A DNA stretch of 34,140 bases from an uncultured bacterium (GTDB taxonomy: Bacteria > Vulcanimicrobiota > CADAWZ01): NCBI GenBank assembly GCA_902791745.1, contig CADAWZ010000028.1, positions 1 through 34,140 on the forward strand, written 5' to 3'. The notes below the pieces were generated by a model. It was not told the DNA's origin, ran no database searches, and worked only from the letters and a program-made list of their open reading frames with translations. The position numbers were made by a program, and so were the translations under genes. The stretch's first letter is position 1. Every line of letters begins with the position of its first letter. This document shows positions 7,514 through 16,421 of this stretch, one piece after another.

Positions 7514-8410
7514 TTATGAAACTTTATCAACAAGTTTTACACCGATATGTCCAACTTTAATACCTTGTTCATTAAATGCCTGTGAAAGTTCATCTGAAGA
7601 TTCAGCTATTGCTTCACGAACAGCTTTTGAAGTTGTATTAAATTCTGCTGAAACCTTATCGCCTTCAAATATAAGTCTCATCTTCATTGCACCGAGGAAT
7701 TCAGGATTCATCTTAATTGTAAGTTCTGACTTACCTGCAAAATTCTTCAATTCAACATGCTTAATTATCTGTTTGATAACTTCTTCTCTCTTAACATTGC
7801 GTTCTGCCTCTGTCTTTTCAGCTTTACTGATTTCTTTGACAGTTGGCTTCTCTGTCTGTTCTGTATTTTGAGCAGAAACATTGGCATTGACACCAGGAGC
7901 TGAAGTTTTTGCCTTTGACTCTTTGCCAGCTTTTGCTTCCTCACCTTTTGCAATTCCAGTTGCTTCTGAAGCCTTTGTCTGAGCTTGAAGATTGACAGCT
8001 TCACCTGTTTTACCTGTTGTCATATTTTGATTATTTCCATACATAACCATAGCTTTTGAAGTACCATCAGCATTTAAGCCCATTGCACTTTTCTGAGCAA
8101 GTGAAAGTGTTGCCTTGTTCATGTAAGGCATACTGTAAAGAAGTTGCTTTGAAGCAGACATCTTTGCTGTATTTGGTAAATTAGAAGCTGTTTTTGCTTT
8201 ATTTTCGCTTTCCTTTTTAGCTTCTTTATCGGAATAAATGGCTTCTTTTGTTTTTTCTTTAACTTCATTATCGCCATTTGTTTTACGTTCTAACATATTT
8301 GCAAATGTTGCGACATCGCCATCTGTAAAAACTCCACCTTTTGCAGAAGATGATGATGAAGATCTTTCGTAATCTCTATCCTTTAAAGGATCGTAACTTG
8401 TTATATTCAT
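7514..8410 (-). CDS. fliK: Flagellar hook-length control protein FliK
   Basis: The product has 298 residues. The long N-terminal part is low in complexity (Ser, Lys, Ala, Glu) and poorly conserved, as expected of the FliK ruler region. The last 80 residues form the conserved Flg_hook domain: ELTIKMNPEFLGAMKMRLIF, then a span of helix and strand ending in VGHIGVKLVD. FliK is exported by the flagellar apparatus, measures hook length and switches export from hook to filament proteins. It is the last gene of the operon, 19 bp after the transglycosylase stop, with GAGAGGA before the start. It is shorter than enterobacterial FliK (about 400 residues). The assignment rests on the C-terminal domain and position. 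Confidence 0.85.
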   Translation of the reverse strand: MNITSYDPLKDRDYERSSSSSSAKGGVFTDGDVATFANMLERKTNGDNEVKEKTKEAIYSDKEAKKESENKAKTASNLPNTAKMSASKQLLYSMPYMNKATLSLAQKSAMGLNADGTSKAMVMYGNNQNMTTGKTGEAVNLQAQTKASEATGIAKGEEAKAGKESKAKTSAPGVNANVSAQNTEQTEKPTVKEISKAEKTEAERNVKREEVIKQIIKHVELKNFAGKSELTIKMNPEFLGAMKMRLIFEGDKVSAEFNTTSKAVREAIAESSDELSQAFNEQGIKVGHIGVKLVDKVS

Positions 8411-8429
8411 GAAAAAATCCTCTCTTTAT

Positions 8430-9056
8430 TTAAGATTTTTTGTATTCTTGATACATTGAAAGAATGTTGTTCACATAATTTTGTGTCTCTGAGAAAGGAG
8501 GAACACCGCCATATTTATCTACATTTCCTGGTCCTGCATTATATGCTGCAAGTGCTTTTGTTTTGTTGCCATCATAGCGATCAAGCATCTGTTTGATGTA
8601 TTTTACACCGCCCATAATGTTCTCTCTTGGATCCATAGCATTTTTAACACCCAAATCTTTTGCAGTTTCAGGCATTAACTGCATCATTCCCTGAGCTCCA
8701 CAGCATGATACAGCATTAGGATTAAATCCTGATTCCTGTTTGATTATGGCTCTTATGAAATCTTCTTCAACTCCATATTTTTTAGAAGCATCTTTTATAA
8801 TACCCTCAAAATCCTTTTCAGAACCTTTGTAAGCTGTATTTGAAGAAATATTTTCTGAAGAAGCAACACCTTCACCTGGTTTTAAACCAGAATTTGCAAG
8901 AATCTGCTCAAAAGTTTGAGCAGTAGGAGTGTTTAGACATGCTGGTCCAGATGTAGCAACTGAAGGAGCAAAATTTGAAGCTGAAACATTTGAAAACTGA
9001 GATTGCATGCTCTGCATTCTCGAATGAATTTGAGAAATTCTGTCAAAAACGGACAT
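8430..9056 (-). CDS. Flagellar-operon lytic transglycosylase (SLT domain)
   Basis: The product has 208 residues. The C-terminal half is a Slt70-type goose-lysozyme fold: AIIKQESGFNPNAVS with the catalytic Glu at 108, GAQGMMQLMPETAKDLGV, then ALAAYNAGPGNV. The first 80 residues are Ser/Gln-rich with no Sec signal peptide, which suggests export by the flagellar secretion system or loss of a leader. It cuts peptidoglycan glycan strands and would open the wall for the rod, the job done by the muramidase half of FlgJ in enterobacteria. It lies between fliJ and fliK with a very strong ribosome site (AAAGGAGGG). No flgJ is seen in the window. Confidence 0.88.
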   Translation of the reverse strand: MSVFDRISQIHSRMQSMQSQFSNVSASNFAPSVATSGPACLNTPTAQTFEQILANSGLKPGEGVASSENISSNTAYKGSEKDFEGIIKDASKKYGVEEDFIRAIIKQESGFNPNAVSCCGAQGMMQLMPETAKDLGVKNAMDPRENIMGGVKYIKQMLDRYDGNKTKALAAYNAGPGNVDKYGGVPPFSETQNYVNNILSMYQEYKKS

Positions 9057-9119
9057 TGTAACCCTCCTTTTATTTTTTCATATTTTTAAGTTACTTATAT
9101 ATTAATTTTATTAATTTAC

Positions 9120-9584
9120 TTACTCTTCTTCTTTAGGTTTAACCTTAGCATATTTCAAAGTTGCCAATTCATCTATAAGCAACTTTTCTTTATATTCTTC
9201 TTCCTCTTTAAAGGCTTGTTGTTGCTTTTCTTTTAATTTTTCGTAAATCTTTCTTTCTTGAGTTGCAGTTATAAGTCTTCTTCTTTGATCATCAAGCATG
9301 ATAGCAACTTCTTTTAAACGAAGTTGTTGACCTATAATGTCATTTTTAAGTTTTTCTATACCTCTTGAATATATCTGAAGCTCGGTTATATTTATAGCAC
9401 CTTCGCCCTGTTTCTTTTTAAGTTCTGCTATCAACTGTGCCTGTCTTGCCTGCATACTCATAAGTTTCTGCTCTTCTCGTTCTTGAAGTTGCATGACATC
9501 GGCCAATTTTCTTTTTTCTTCTTCTTCAATATCAAATTTCAAGTCAAGAACACTTTGAAGTTTAAACTTAAAACCTTTTGCCAT
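9120..9584 (-). CDS. fliJ: Flagellar export chaperone FliJ
   Basis: The product has 154 residues, the normal FliJ length (about 147). It is almost entirely charged heptad-like helix, consistent with the antiparallel coiled coil of FliJ. It begins FKFKLQSVLDLKFDIEEEEKRKLA, a typical FliJ opening (F-x-L-Q-x-V-L-x-L). FliJ links the FliI ATPase ring to the FlhA export gate and escorts unloaded chaperones. It follows fliI by 15 bp, with GAGG ahead of the ATG. The sequence itself is weakly diagnostic; position after fliI makes it secure. Confidence 0.88.
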   Translation of the reverse strand: MAKGFKFKLQSVLDLKFDIEEEEKRKLADVMQLQEREEQKLMSMQARQAQLIAELKKKQGEGAINITELQIYSRGIEKLKNDIIGQQLRLKEVAIMLDDQRRRLITATQERKIYEKLKEKQQQAFKEEEEYKEKLLIDELATLKYAKVKPKEEE

Positions 9585-9599
9585 TATAACTTAGCCTCA

Positions 9600-10928
9600 T
9601 TAATTCATCATATTTATCAATCTCTGTATAGTATCATCAAAAGTTGTCGGTTCATCAATTCCCTGTTTTAAAAATGAATAAACAGGATCGATCATCTTTT
9701 TAGCATAGTCAACTTTTGGGTTGCTACCGTCTTTATAAGCACCAATGTTAATCAAATCTTCATTATCTTTATAAGTTGATAAAACATCACGCATTTTAGA
9801 AGCTGCTGCTCTATGCTCTTTAGTTGTAACAGCATTAAAAAGACGAGAGACACTTTGAAGAATATCTATAGCTGGATATCTGTTAGCATGTGCAATTTTT
9901 CTTGATAGAACAATATGTCCATCGAGAATAGAACGAACATTATCTGCAATAGGTTCTGTCATATCATCACCATCGACAAGAACTGTATAAATTGCAGTAA
10001 TTGAACCCTTTGGAGCAGTTCCTGCTCTTTCAAGCAAACCTGGCATTTTAGCAAACACAGAAGGAGTATAACCTTTTTGTGCTGGTGGCTCACCAATAGC
10101 AAGTCCAATTTCTCTTTGGGCCATGGCAAAACGAGTAACAGAATCCATCATAAGAAAGACATCTTGTCCTTGGTCTCTAAAATACTCTGCAACAGCCGTT
10201 CCAGTATATGCTCCTTTCATACGAACAAGAGCAGGTCTATCTGAAGTAGCAACAACGACAACACTTCTTGCAAGACCTTTTGGTCCCAAATCTTTTTCGA
10301 TAAAATCTCTAAGCTCACGACCACGCTCTCCAACAAGTGTCAAAACATTGATATCAGCAGTCGTATTACGAGCAATCATACTAAGAGTAGTAGATTTACC
10401 TACACCAGAACCAGCAAAAATTCCCATACGCTGTCCAGTTCCAAATGTTAGAAGTGAATCAATAGCTCTAACACCAAGTGCCATAGGCTTTTTAATTGTC
10501 GGACGCTGGAATGGATTTGGAGGATTATTTATGACAGGATATTCTGTTTCATATTCAATAGGACCTTTGCCATCAATAGGCTCCCCAAGACCGTCCAAAA
10601 CTCTCCCCAATAATTTTGGTCCAACTTTTATCATCAAAGGATTTCCACTTGCTCTAACTTCGCAACCTGGAGCAATTCCTGACATATCATCAATAGGCAT
10701 CAAAAGAACTTTATTGCCTTTAAAACCTACAACCTCAGCCCTACAAGGATTAGGACTATTTTTTCTATAAATATAGCACAACTCATCCATCTGAACAGAA
10801 GGTCCCTCTGATTCAATAGTAAGACCTATAAGTTGGGTTACTTTCCCATGCATTTTAACAAGAGGAGTTGCTTCTAATGCACTTCTGTAAGGTTCAAAAT
10901 CTATCTTAAAATCTTCTAATTTTTTCAC
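9600..10928 (-). CDS. fliI: Flagellum-specific ATPase FliI
   Basis: The product has 442 residues, full length. Seen: Walker A FAGSGVGKST (171-180), the family motif LTLVGERGRELRDFIE (196-211), Walker B DVFLMMDSVTRFAM (256-269) and QREIGLAIGEPPAQKGYTPSVF, all typical of the F1-beta-like flagellar and type III ATPases. It powers or primes export of rod, hook and filament proteins at the cytoplasmic face. The start is GTG at 10928, preceded by AAGGTGA seven bases away. An ATG six bases upstream would give only two codons and is not used for this frame. It is 16 bp downstream of fliH, whose product inhibits and delivers it. Confidence 0.97.
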   Translation of the reverse strand: MKKLEDFKIDFEPYRSALEATPLVKMHGKVTQLIGLTIESEGPSVQMDELCYIYRKNSPNPCRAEVVGFKGNKVLLMPIDDMSGIAPGCEVRASGNPLMIKVGPKLLGRVLDGLGEPIDGKGPIEYETEYPVINNPPNPFQRPTIKKPMALGVRAIDSLLTFGTGQRMGIFAGSGVGKSTTLSMIARNTTADINVLTLVGERGRELRDFIEKDLGPKGLARSVVVVATSDRPALVRMKGAYTGTAVAEYFRDQGQDVFLMMDSVTRFAMAQREIGLAIGEPPAQKGYTPSVFAKMPGLLERAGTAPKGSITAIYTVLVDGDDMTEPIADNVRSILDGHIVLSRKIAHANRYPAIDILQSVSRLFNAVTTKEHRAAASKMRDVLSTYKDNEDLINIGAYKDGSNPKVDYAKKMIDPVYSFLKQGIDEPTTFDDTIQRLINMMN

Positions 10929-10944
10929 TTCATTATCACCTTAC

Positions 10945-11970
10945 TTAATCTACAGAATTCTCATCAGAATTTTCTTCATATTCTTGTTTTCTTTCTTCTG
11001 CAACCTTATCAAAAACAAGTTCCAAAGTATGGATTTGTGTTGAAATTCGAGCATCAATATTTCCGAGGTCTGTTTCAATTATACAACCTCCCCTATCTAC
11101 ACCTGAATCAACAACAACATCGAGCTTTTTAAGTCCTTCTACCATAGAGGCAAAAACAGACTTTTTTTCTTTTGCGTAATAATAATCTTCTTGATTTACT
11201 TTTATAACTATTTCTTCTCTCTGTTTTAATGTTTCGAGAGCTGAACTTATCATATTTACAACGGCACCTTGGTCTATATCTATTTGGTACCGCATTATTT
11301 TCTCTGCTATTCTTACCGAGAGCTTTGCCATTTCTGGTTCAATACTTCTAATCAAAAGCTCTCTTTCTTTTATTGCCTGATTTAAAACATCTTTTGCTTG
11401 AAGAATGAGATTTGACATCTCTTTTTTTCCTTCTTCAAAACCACTTTCTCTTCCCTTATTAAAACCATCGGTTTCTGCCTGTGCAAAAGCCGACTGACTA
11501 TATAATTTTGTTTCTTCTATTAATTTTTTAGCTTCAGCCCTTGCTTTTTTTACAATATCGGCTGCTTTCTGCTCTGCTTCTTCTATAAGAAGCCTATCTA
11601 TTTGAGGAGAAGCTGGAGGAGCAGGAGGCAAATTGCCTGTTGATTTAAAACCTTCTGAAGGAAAATCTTCTTCAAGTTGCATTACTCCATCTGCTACTTC
11701 CTCACTTGACACAACTGGTGCAACTTCTTCTTTACTTACAAAAGAAGAATAAGAACCACCTTTTATAAGTCCTCCACCATGTGTGCGAGTCATGGTTTGA
11801 TTTAAATTGTTATTAAAACCTATGGGAGGCATGCTTAATGTTGGTGATTGCGAAGCCTTATATAAAGGGCTTGTTACAGCAGAAGTTGTCATTCCTGAAT
11901 TAAAAGGAACTCCATTATTTTCTGTTTCTTGACTATCCGATAATATGGTTCGGCGTTTTACAATACCCAC
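10945..11970 (-). CDS. fliH: Flagellar assembly protein FliH
   Basis: I place the start at GTG 11970, six bases after GGGAGGT; the ATG at 11976 overlaps that ribosome site and is less likely. The product then has 341 residues. The first 120 are a variable Ser/Pro/Gly-rich region. Next comes a long Ala/Glu/Lys helix (about 130-190) with G-x-x-x-G-like spacing (FNKGRESGFEEGKKE), the FliH signature. The last 130 residues form the FliH/HrpE/V-ATPase-E-like domain (ERELLIRSIEPEMAKLSVRIAEKI...GGCIIETDLGNIDARISTQIHTL). FliH is the peripheral stalk partner and regulator of FliI. It is longer than enterobacterial FliH (about 230) because of the N-terminal tail. Confidence 0.92.
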   Translation of the reverse strand: MGIVKRRTILSDSQETENNGVPFNSGMTTSAVTSPLYKASQSPTLSMPPIGFNNNLNQTMTRTHGGGLIKGGSYSSFVSKEEVAPVVSSEEVADGVMQLEEDFPSEGFKSTGNLPPAPPASPQIDRLLIEEAEQKAADIVKKARAEAKKLIEETKLYSQSAFAQAETDGFNKGRESGFEEGKKEMSNLILQAKDVLNQAIKERELLIRSIEPEMAKLSVRIAEKIMRYQIDIDQGAVVNMISSALETLKQREEIVIKVNQEDYYYAKEKKSVFASMVEGLKKLDVVVDSGVDRGGCIIETDLGNIDARISTQIHTLELVFDKVAEERKQEYEENSDENSVD

Positions 11971-12015
11971 AAACATACCTCCCAAAAATTAAGTATCGAA
12001 AATTAATTCGAATAA

Positions 12016-13008
12016 TTATTTGAATTTAACTTTTCCTAAAGTTACCAATCCTCTGAGAATATTTCTAACTTGCTGTTGAGCATTTTTTATATCCTCCCAA
12101 GGTACTGTTCCAAGTGCTTCTACATCATCTCTCAAAGCCTTTGAAACTTCAGGTTCCATACAGTTGTAAATTCTCTCAGATAAATGTCTATTTGCTCCCT
12201 TAAGAGCCATAACTAAATCTCTTATATCTGTCAATCTCAAAACTGCTTGAAGTGAACTTTCATCAATAAGTTCGAGGTCTTCAAAATCACAGAGTTTATT
12301 TTTAATATCACTGGCAAGATGAGGACTCTTTTTTGTCAATCCTGTTATAATTTTCTCCTCAGTAGAACGATCAGATTGACTTAAAATTTCAACAAGTGCC
12401 TCTTTACCATCAGATTCATCAATTCCATCACCTTCCATAAGTGAATAAAGTCTATTTTGTAAAACAGTTTCAACTTGTGAAAGAACTTCTGGAAGTACAT
12501 GTCCTATTTCTGCAAGTCGTCTTGCAACTTCAGTTTGCATCTGAGAAGGCAATTCTGATATTACAGCAGACGCCTGAGAAGCATGTAAATACGATAAAAC
12601 TAAAGCAATAGTCTGAGGATGTTCTTTTCTTAATAGTGCTATAAGCTGTTTGGGATCCACATTACGCAAAAAGTCCAGAGGACGCTGACGAGAAACAGTA
12701 GTTTTCCCTGCTCCCATCGTTGGAGAGGTATCTCCACTAATTCTTCTCGTAGGCGGTCCGCCAACGCCTGGAAATGCCATATTGCTCTTTTGATTTGGAT
12801 CTTTAAGTCCTGGTATATCTGAAGTACCGAGAAACTCTTCGATAACTTTTGATCTGACTTCTGGTGAAATCTGAGGCAATTTAGATATTTCCAAGCTGAT
12901 GGCTTGGACTTCCTCTGGACCGAATTCCTTAAAAACCGATGCCGAAACCTCCGGTGGTAAGGATACCAACAGTATAGCAGCTTTCTGTTTTGCCGAAAGG
13001 TTCGAAAT
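12016..13008 (-). CDS. fliG: Flagellar motor switch protein FliG, apparent ATT start
   Basis: The three FliG domains are all recognisable: the N-terminal part with AAILLVSLPPEVSASVFKEF, the middle EHPQTIALVLSYLHASQASAVISELP, and the C-terminal torque domain with FEDLELIDESSLQAVLRLTD...LALKGA-like and MRDDVEALG-like charged helices. The conserved KAAILL needs a start upstream of the TTG at 12969. The frame opens at a TAA (13009-13011), and the first codon after it is ATT at 13008, seven bases behind AGAGAGGTG. No ATG, GTG or TTG precedes KAAILL. From ATT the protein has 330 residues, the family norm. FliG binds FliF and the stator and turns the rotor. Confidence 0.93.
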   Translation of the reverse strand: MSNLSAKQKAAILLVSLPPEVSASVFKEFGPEEVQAISLEISKLPQISPEVRSKVIEEFLGTSDIPGLKDPNQKSNMAFPGVGGPPTRRISGDTSPTMGAGKTTVSRQRPLDFLRNVDPKQLIALLRKEHPQTIALVLSYLHASQASAVISELPSQMQTEVARRLAEIGHVLPEVLSQVETVLQNRLYSLMEGDGIDESDGKEALVEILSQSDRSTEEKIITGLTKKSPHLASDIKNKLCDFEDLELIDESSLQAVLRLTDIRDLVMALKGANRHLSERIYNCMEPEVSKALRDDVEALGTVPWEDIKNAQQQVRNILRGLVTLGKVKFK

Positions 13009-13014
13009 TTATTT

Positions 13015-14697
13015 TCACCTCTCTTTATCTGCGAGCCATGTGCTCTTGAGAAGCTCTGCAACTTTGGTTGGTTTTTCTTTTGCTAATTTTTCAAGTGTGT
13101 CTGTTGTATTTACTTTTGTTTCAGTTGGAAGTGTGCTTGTTCCAATCTTTGTAGATACTAAATCAGAGATATCACTTGTTGTTGATGTTGAGCTCATTGC
13201 ACCTGAATTAAGAAGAACTCTTGATTGTTCTGTCTGTACATTTTTCTGACGAAGCATATAAATGACAGCTATTAAAAGAACTAAGAGAGCAACACCAGCA
13301 GTAGCCATTGTAGCTACTGAACTGATATTTGTATTTGCACCACGATTTACAGTTGCTGGAGCAGCAGCCATAGCAGCTCTCAAATCACTGATTTCATCGT
13401 TCTGACGATTGAAAGGCATACTTGCAACAGTTATTGAATCGCCACGTGTTTCATCAATTCCGATAGCATCTTTTACAATACCCTGAATTTTTGCGACTTG
13501 GTCTGGTTTGAGATTGTCAACAAGAACACTGCAAGAAAGTCTTTCAAGTGTTCCAGCTGGTGTCTGAACCTTTATAATTGTCTGGTTTACATCTTTAATT
13601 TCTGTTTTGTCAACTTTTTTGTAGTTTGCATTTGCATCTCCAGAAGTACCCTTGAAGGACATCTGAACTGCACCGTCTGAATCATCTCCAGAATTTGGAT
13701 CTGATGTATATGTTTCTGTTGATGTTTTGCTCTTTATAACAACTTCACCGCTTGTATTTCCTACGCCACCAACAACTTTGCTCTCTTTTGTCTTTGAAGA
13801 AAAATCGAGTGTTGCATTTACTGCAACTTTTGCTTTGTTTGGACCTAATGTAGAATCAAGCATAGCCTGTACTTTTTTCTGAAGTTCTTGTTCATAAGCA
13901 ATCTTCTTGTCATTCTGCTGTCCAGTTAAAACTGAAGGATCATTTTGATCGTCATTGATTGAAGGAATATCACTTAAAATCATACCGTTTGTATCAACAA
14001 CTTTTACATTCTTTGGATCGAGACCTTCGACTGAGAAAGCAATAAGATGAACAACACCTTTTACTTGACTTGGTGTAAGAGTAACTCCTGGTTGAAGTTT
14101 AAGCATTACTGTTGCTGTAGAAGGAGCTTTTTCTGTTGAGAAACTGTCATCTTTTGGCATAACAACTTTTACATAAGCATCTGCTACACCGTTGATTTGT
14201 CTTACAGATTCTGTAAGATCAACTTGGAGAAGTTGGAGATTGGTATTATCAATCTGCTTTGGTGTTTGTGGTGTGAGTCCACCCTGCTCAGGTATGCTGA
14301 GTTTACGAAGTGGAAGACCATATTGGGCAAGTCTCATTCTGATTCCGCTTCTCTCTGATGGAGCAACAAGAATGTCCTTACCACCTTCAGATGTTGAATA
14401 CTTTGTTCCAAATTCTGTAAGTTTTTCAGAAATTTGTCTTACATCTGTTTCTGTCAAAGGAGTTTCATAAAGTGGTATAAACTCATTATTTTTACTTATT
14501 ACAGCAAATACTATTGCTGAAATAATAAGAACACCAAGAATACTACCAAACAGTATTTTTTGGGTCTTTGACAAACCATTAAGCGACTGCATAATTTTTT
14601 GCATTGGAGAACCAGCAGCTGCAGGAGCTCCGCCACGTGTACCTGTAGGCATGGGAGCTGAGCCAGTTCTCATTCCTGTTTGTATTCCAGTAGCCAT
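13015..14697 (-). CDS. fliF: Flagellar MS-ring protein FliF
   Basis: The product has 560 residues, within the family range (530-570). Seen: a first membrane helix (about 45-70, ILFGSILGVLIISAIVFAVI), a YscJ-like ring-building region with ETPLTETDVRQISEKL and VMPKDDSFSTE, and a second membrane helix (about 460-485, AGVALLVLLIAVIYML). The C-terminal tail ends LAKEKPTKVAELLKSTWLADKE, the segment that docks FliG. FliF forms the inner-membrane ring on which the export gate and the rotor are built. The ribosome site is GAGAGGTG. Its stop overlaps the ribosome site of fliG, so the two are probably translationally coupled. Confidence 0.97.
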   Translation of the reverse strand: MATGIQTGMRTGSAPMPTGTRGGAPAAAGSPMQKIMQSLNGLSKTQKILFGSILGVLIISAIVFAVISKNNEFIPLYETPLTETDVRQISEKLTEFGTKYSTSEGGKDILVAPSERSGIRMRLAQYGLPLRKLSIPEQGGLTPQTPKQIDNTNLQLLQVDLTESVRQINGVADAYVKVVMPKDDSFSTEKAPSTATVMLKLQPGVTLTPSQVKGVVHLIAFSVEGLDPKNVKVVDTNGMILSDIPSINDDQNDPSVLTGQQNDKKIAYEQELQKKVQAMLDSTLGPNKAKVAVNATLDFSSKTKESKVVGGVGNTSGEVVIKSKTSTETYTSDPNSGDDSDGAVQMSFKGTSGDANANYKKVDKTEIKDVNQTIIKVQTPAGTLERLSCSVLVDNLKPDQVAKIQGIVKDAIGIDETRGDSITVASMPFNRQNDEISDLRAAMAAAPATVNRGANTNISSVATMATAGVALLVLLIAVIYMLRQKNVQTEQSRVLLNSGAMSSTSTTSDISDLVSTKIGTSTLPTETKVNTTDTLEKLAKEKPTKVAELLKSTWLADKER

Positions 14698-14770
14698 AAA
14701 CGCACCTCTCTTTTAATTTTTTTCCAAAATTTATATTTTGACAAATTTGAATAAATATCCTTGATAAATT

Positions 14771-15088
14771 TTACATCTGCATTTGGAAAAGTGTAGAAGC
14801 AGCAGATGAAAGTTTTGCAGCAACTTGTGTTGTAAGTTGAAGCATAATCTTTGATTTCATTTCAGCAATAGAAACTTGATGAAGACTACCTACATCACCT
14901 GTTGCAATTTTATCTCCGAGTTCCTGTGTTGCGTTCATTGTTGTATTAACTTTGTTCATACAACTTGTAAAAACAGAATCGAATCCACCGCCTACTTCAG
15001 GTTTTGCAAATACAGACTTCGTCATATCCGAAGATATTGAAGGAATATTGCTTGTTATTCCAGATATTGCATTTAAAGGAGCTGTCAT
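14771..15088 (-). CDS. fliE: Flagellar hook-basal body protein FliE
   Basis: The product has 105 residues, the standard FliE size. The C-terminal half has the conserved pattern GDVGSLHQVSIAEMKSKIMLQLTTQVAAKLSSA...LFQMQM, with the near-invariant V-x-I-A-x-x-K and a final Met-rich end. FliE is the first protein exported, and connects the MS ring to the proximal rod. It lies between flgC (23 bp) and fliF (73 bp). The ribosome site is GTAGGAGG, just ahead of the ATG. Confidence 0.94.
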   Translation of the reverse strand: MTAPLNAISGITSNIPSISSDMTKSVFAKPEVGGGFDSVFTSCMNKVNTTMNATQELGDKIATGDVGSLHQVSIAEMKSKIMLQLTTQVAAKLSSAASTLFQMQM

Positions 15089-15111
15089 TTTTTATTTCCT
15101 CCTACTTTAAA

Positions 15112-15582
15112 TTATATTCTGCTCATCTGAATGGCTTTTTGAGCCATTGTTTTAGCAGATTCGATAATTGTTGAATTGGCTTCAAAAGCTCTTGATGCTT
15201 TCATCATTTCAGTCATTTCGGAAATGATATTGATATTAGGCATGGCCACATATCCTTTCCATTTTCCTTCTTGAACTGCATCTGGATGACTTGGATCATA
15301 TACATATCTAAGAGAATTTTCAGATGTATCAACCTTAAATCCAGAAATCTGAACTCCAGTTGATGGAACAGTAGGATCATCATCACCTAATCCACAAGGA
15401 AGAGCAAATGCAGGAGCATCTTTTGCAGTGATAACTGCCATCTTTCTTAAATAAGGTGTACCATCCTTGGTGGAAGTTGTGTTTACATTTGCGATATTGT
15501 CGGCAATTAAATCAAGTTTAAATCTTTCAGCTGACATACCTGATGCCGCAATATCCATAGCTCTAAACATTCCGCAATCCAT
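15112..15582 (-). CDS. flgC: Flagellar proximal rod protein FlgC
   Basis: The product has 156 residues. Seen: the flagellar rod N-terminal motif AMDIAASGMSAERFKLDLIADNIANVNTT (about 8-36) and the C-terminal motif NIISEMTEMMKASRAFEANSTIIESAKTMAQKAI, both FlgC hallmarks (terminal helices that form the coiled-coil rod). It starts at ATG 15582 after AAAGGAGGC. It is a rod subunit exported through the flagellar system without cleavage. It follows flgB by about 50 bp. Confidence 0.97.
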   Translation of the reverse strand: MDCGMFRAMDIAASGMSAERFKLDLIADNIANVNTTSTKDGTPYLRKMAVITAKDAPAFALPCGLGDDDPTVPSTGVQISGFKVDTSENSLRYVYDPSHPDAVQEGKWKGYVAMPNINIISEMTEMMKASRAFEANSTIIESAKTMAQKAIQMSRI

Positions 15583-15631
15583 TTATAATAGCCTCCTTTT
15601 CTTAACCTTTTTATATTACACTTTTTTTGAA

Positions 15632-16033
15632 TTATCTTCCATAATTATCTATAACATATTTTAGATTTGAATATCTACCAGTAACTTGAGCTGTCAAAGC
15701 ATCGAAAATAACATTGTTCTTTGCTAAATCAACCATTTCTTGGTTTACATCTACTTTAGTACCACTTGATACAACACTTGGCTTTACACCAGCGATTCCA
15801 TCTGCTGAACCAACAACTCCGAGATCATCATCTGAAAAATCACATACTACTTGGAAACCATCGTTGTCATTTGCTGCTGCCATACATCTCTTCATTTCAT
15901 CTTCAAAATTGACTTTTGAAGGAGTAAATCCTTGAGTATTTACATTGGCAATATTGTTTGAAATGACCTGTTGACGAAGGGTTGCAGCGTCAAGAGCTTT
16001 TTCATAACACTGTGAAACATTAAATATATCCAT
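15632..16033 (-). CDS. flgB: Flagellar proximal rod protein FlgB
   Basis: I place the start at ATG 16033 (MDIFNVSQ), which has GAGGGGG eight bases upstream; a GTG at 16051 in the same frame lies inside that ribosome site. The product has 133 residues. Seen: LDAATLRQQVISNNIANVNTQGFTPSKVNFEDEM, the FlgB N-terminal rod motif, and a C-terminal MVDLAKNNVIFDALTAQVTGRYSNLKYVI. It is the first gene of the basal-body operon and forms the inner rod with FlgC, FlgF and FlgG. Confidence 0.96.
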   Translation of the reverse strand: MDIFNVSQCYEKALDAATLRQQVISNNIANVNTQGFTPSKVNFEDEMKRCMAAANDNDGFQVVCDFSDDDLGVVGSADGIAGVKPSVVSSGTKVDVNQEMVDLAKNNVIFDALTAQVTGRYSNLKYVIDNYGR

Positions 16034-16421
16034 CAAATATGCCCCCCTCACTTTTGGAGAATTTCTTAAAAATATCTAAATAAAGACTTTTTCTTGATTA
16101 AATAATACATAAAACACTTTACAAATTCGTTAACGAAATATTAACAGTATGTTAAAAAGAATGATATTACAAACTCTTAAAAATTTGAGATCAAAATTTT
16201 AACAATTTATTATTAATAATGTAGAAAGTGAATTATATTATATGCTTTATTATCTACACTCGCAACTCTTGAATAAAAATTTAACTTTAACAATTTTCTT
16301 AAAAATAAAGGAAAATAATATATATCAAAATAAAAAAAAGAACTATTATCATGAAATTTTAAAAAAAACAGGAAAACTATTTACATAAAATGAAATTAAA
16401 GTGATTATATTAAAAAGCATT
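16034..16421. promoter_or_regulatory. Divergent AT-rich control region of the flagellar operon with a 12-bp palindrome
   Basis: This stretch of about 390 bp has no gene. It should carry the promoter of the flgB operon (minus strand). I could not find a convincing sigma-28 or sigma-54 box, or a single clear sigma-70 pair, because the sequence is too AT-rich. The clearest element is a perfect palindrome TTCGTTAACGAA at 16126-16137, about 95 bp ahead of the flgB start, which could be an operator half-site pair. Confidence 0.45.

Noticed and set aside
10123-10770. 215-codon plus-strand frame inside fliI
   Set aside because: It is antisense to a complete, conserved fliI and has no ribosome site or protein-like motif.
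10926-10936. ATG-AAG-TGA mini-frame overlapping the GTG of fliI
   Set aside because: Only two codons and just two bases from the ribosome site; most likely chance in AT-rich sequence.
16034-16421. Sigma-28 or sigma-54 promoter for the flagellar operon
   Set aside because: TAAAGTT-like strings exist, but no matching -10 (GCCGATAA type) or GG-N10-GC element at the right spacing was found.
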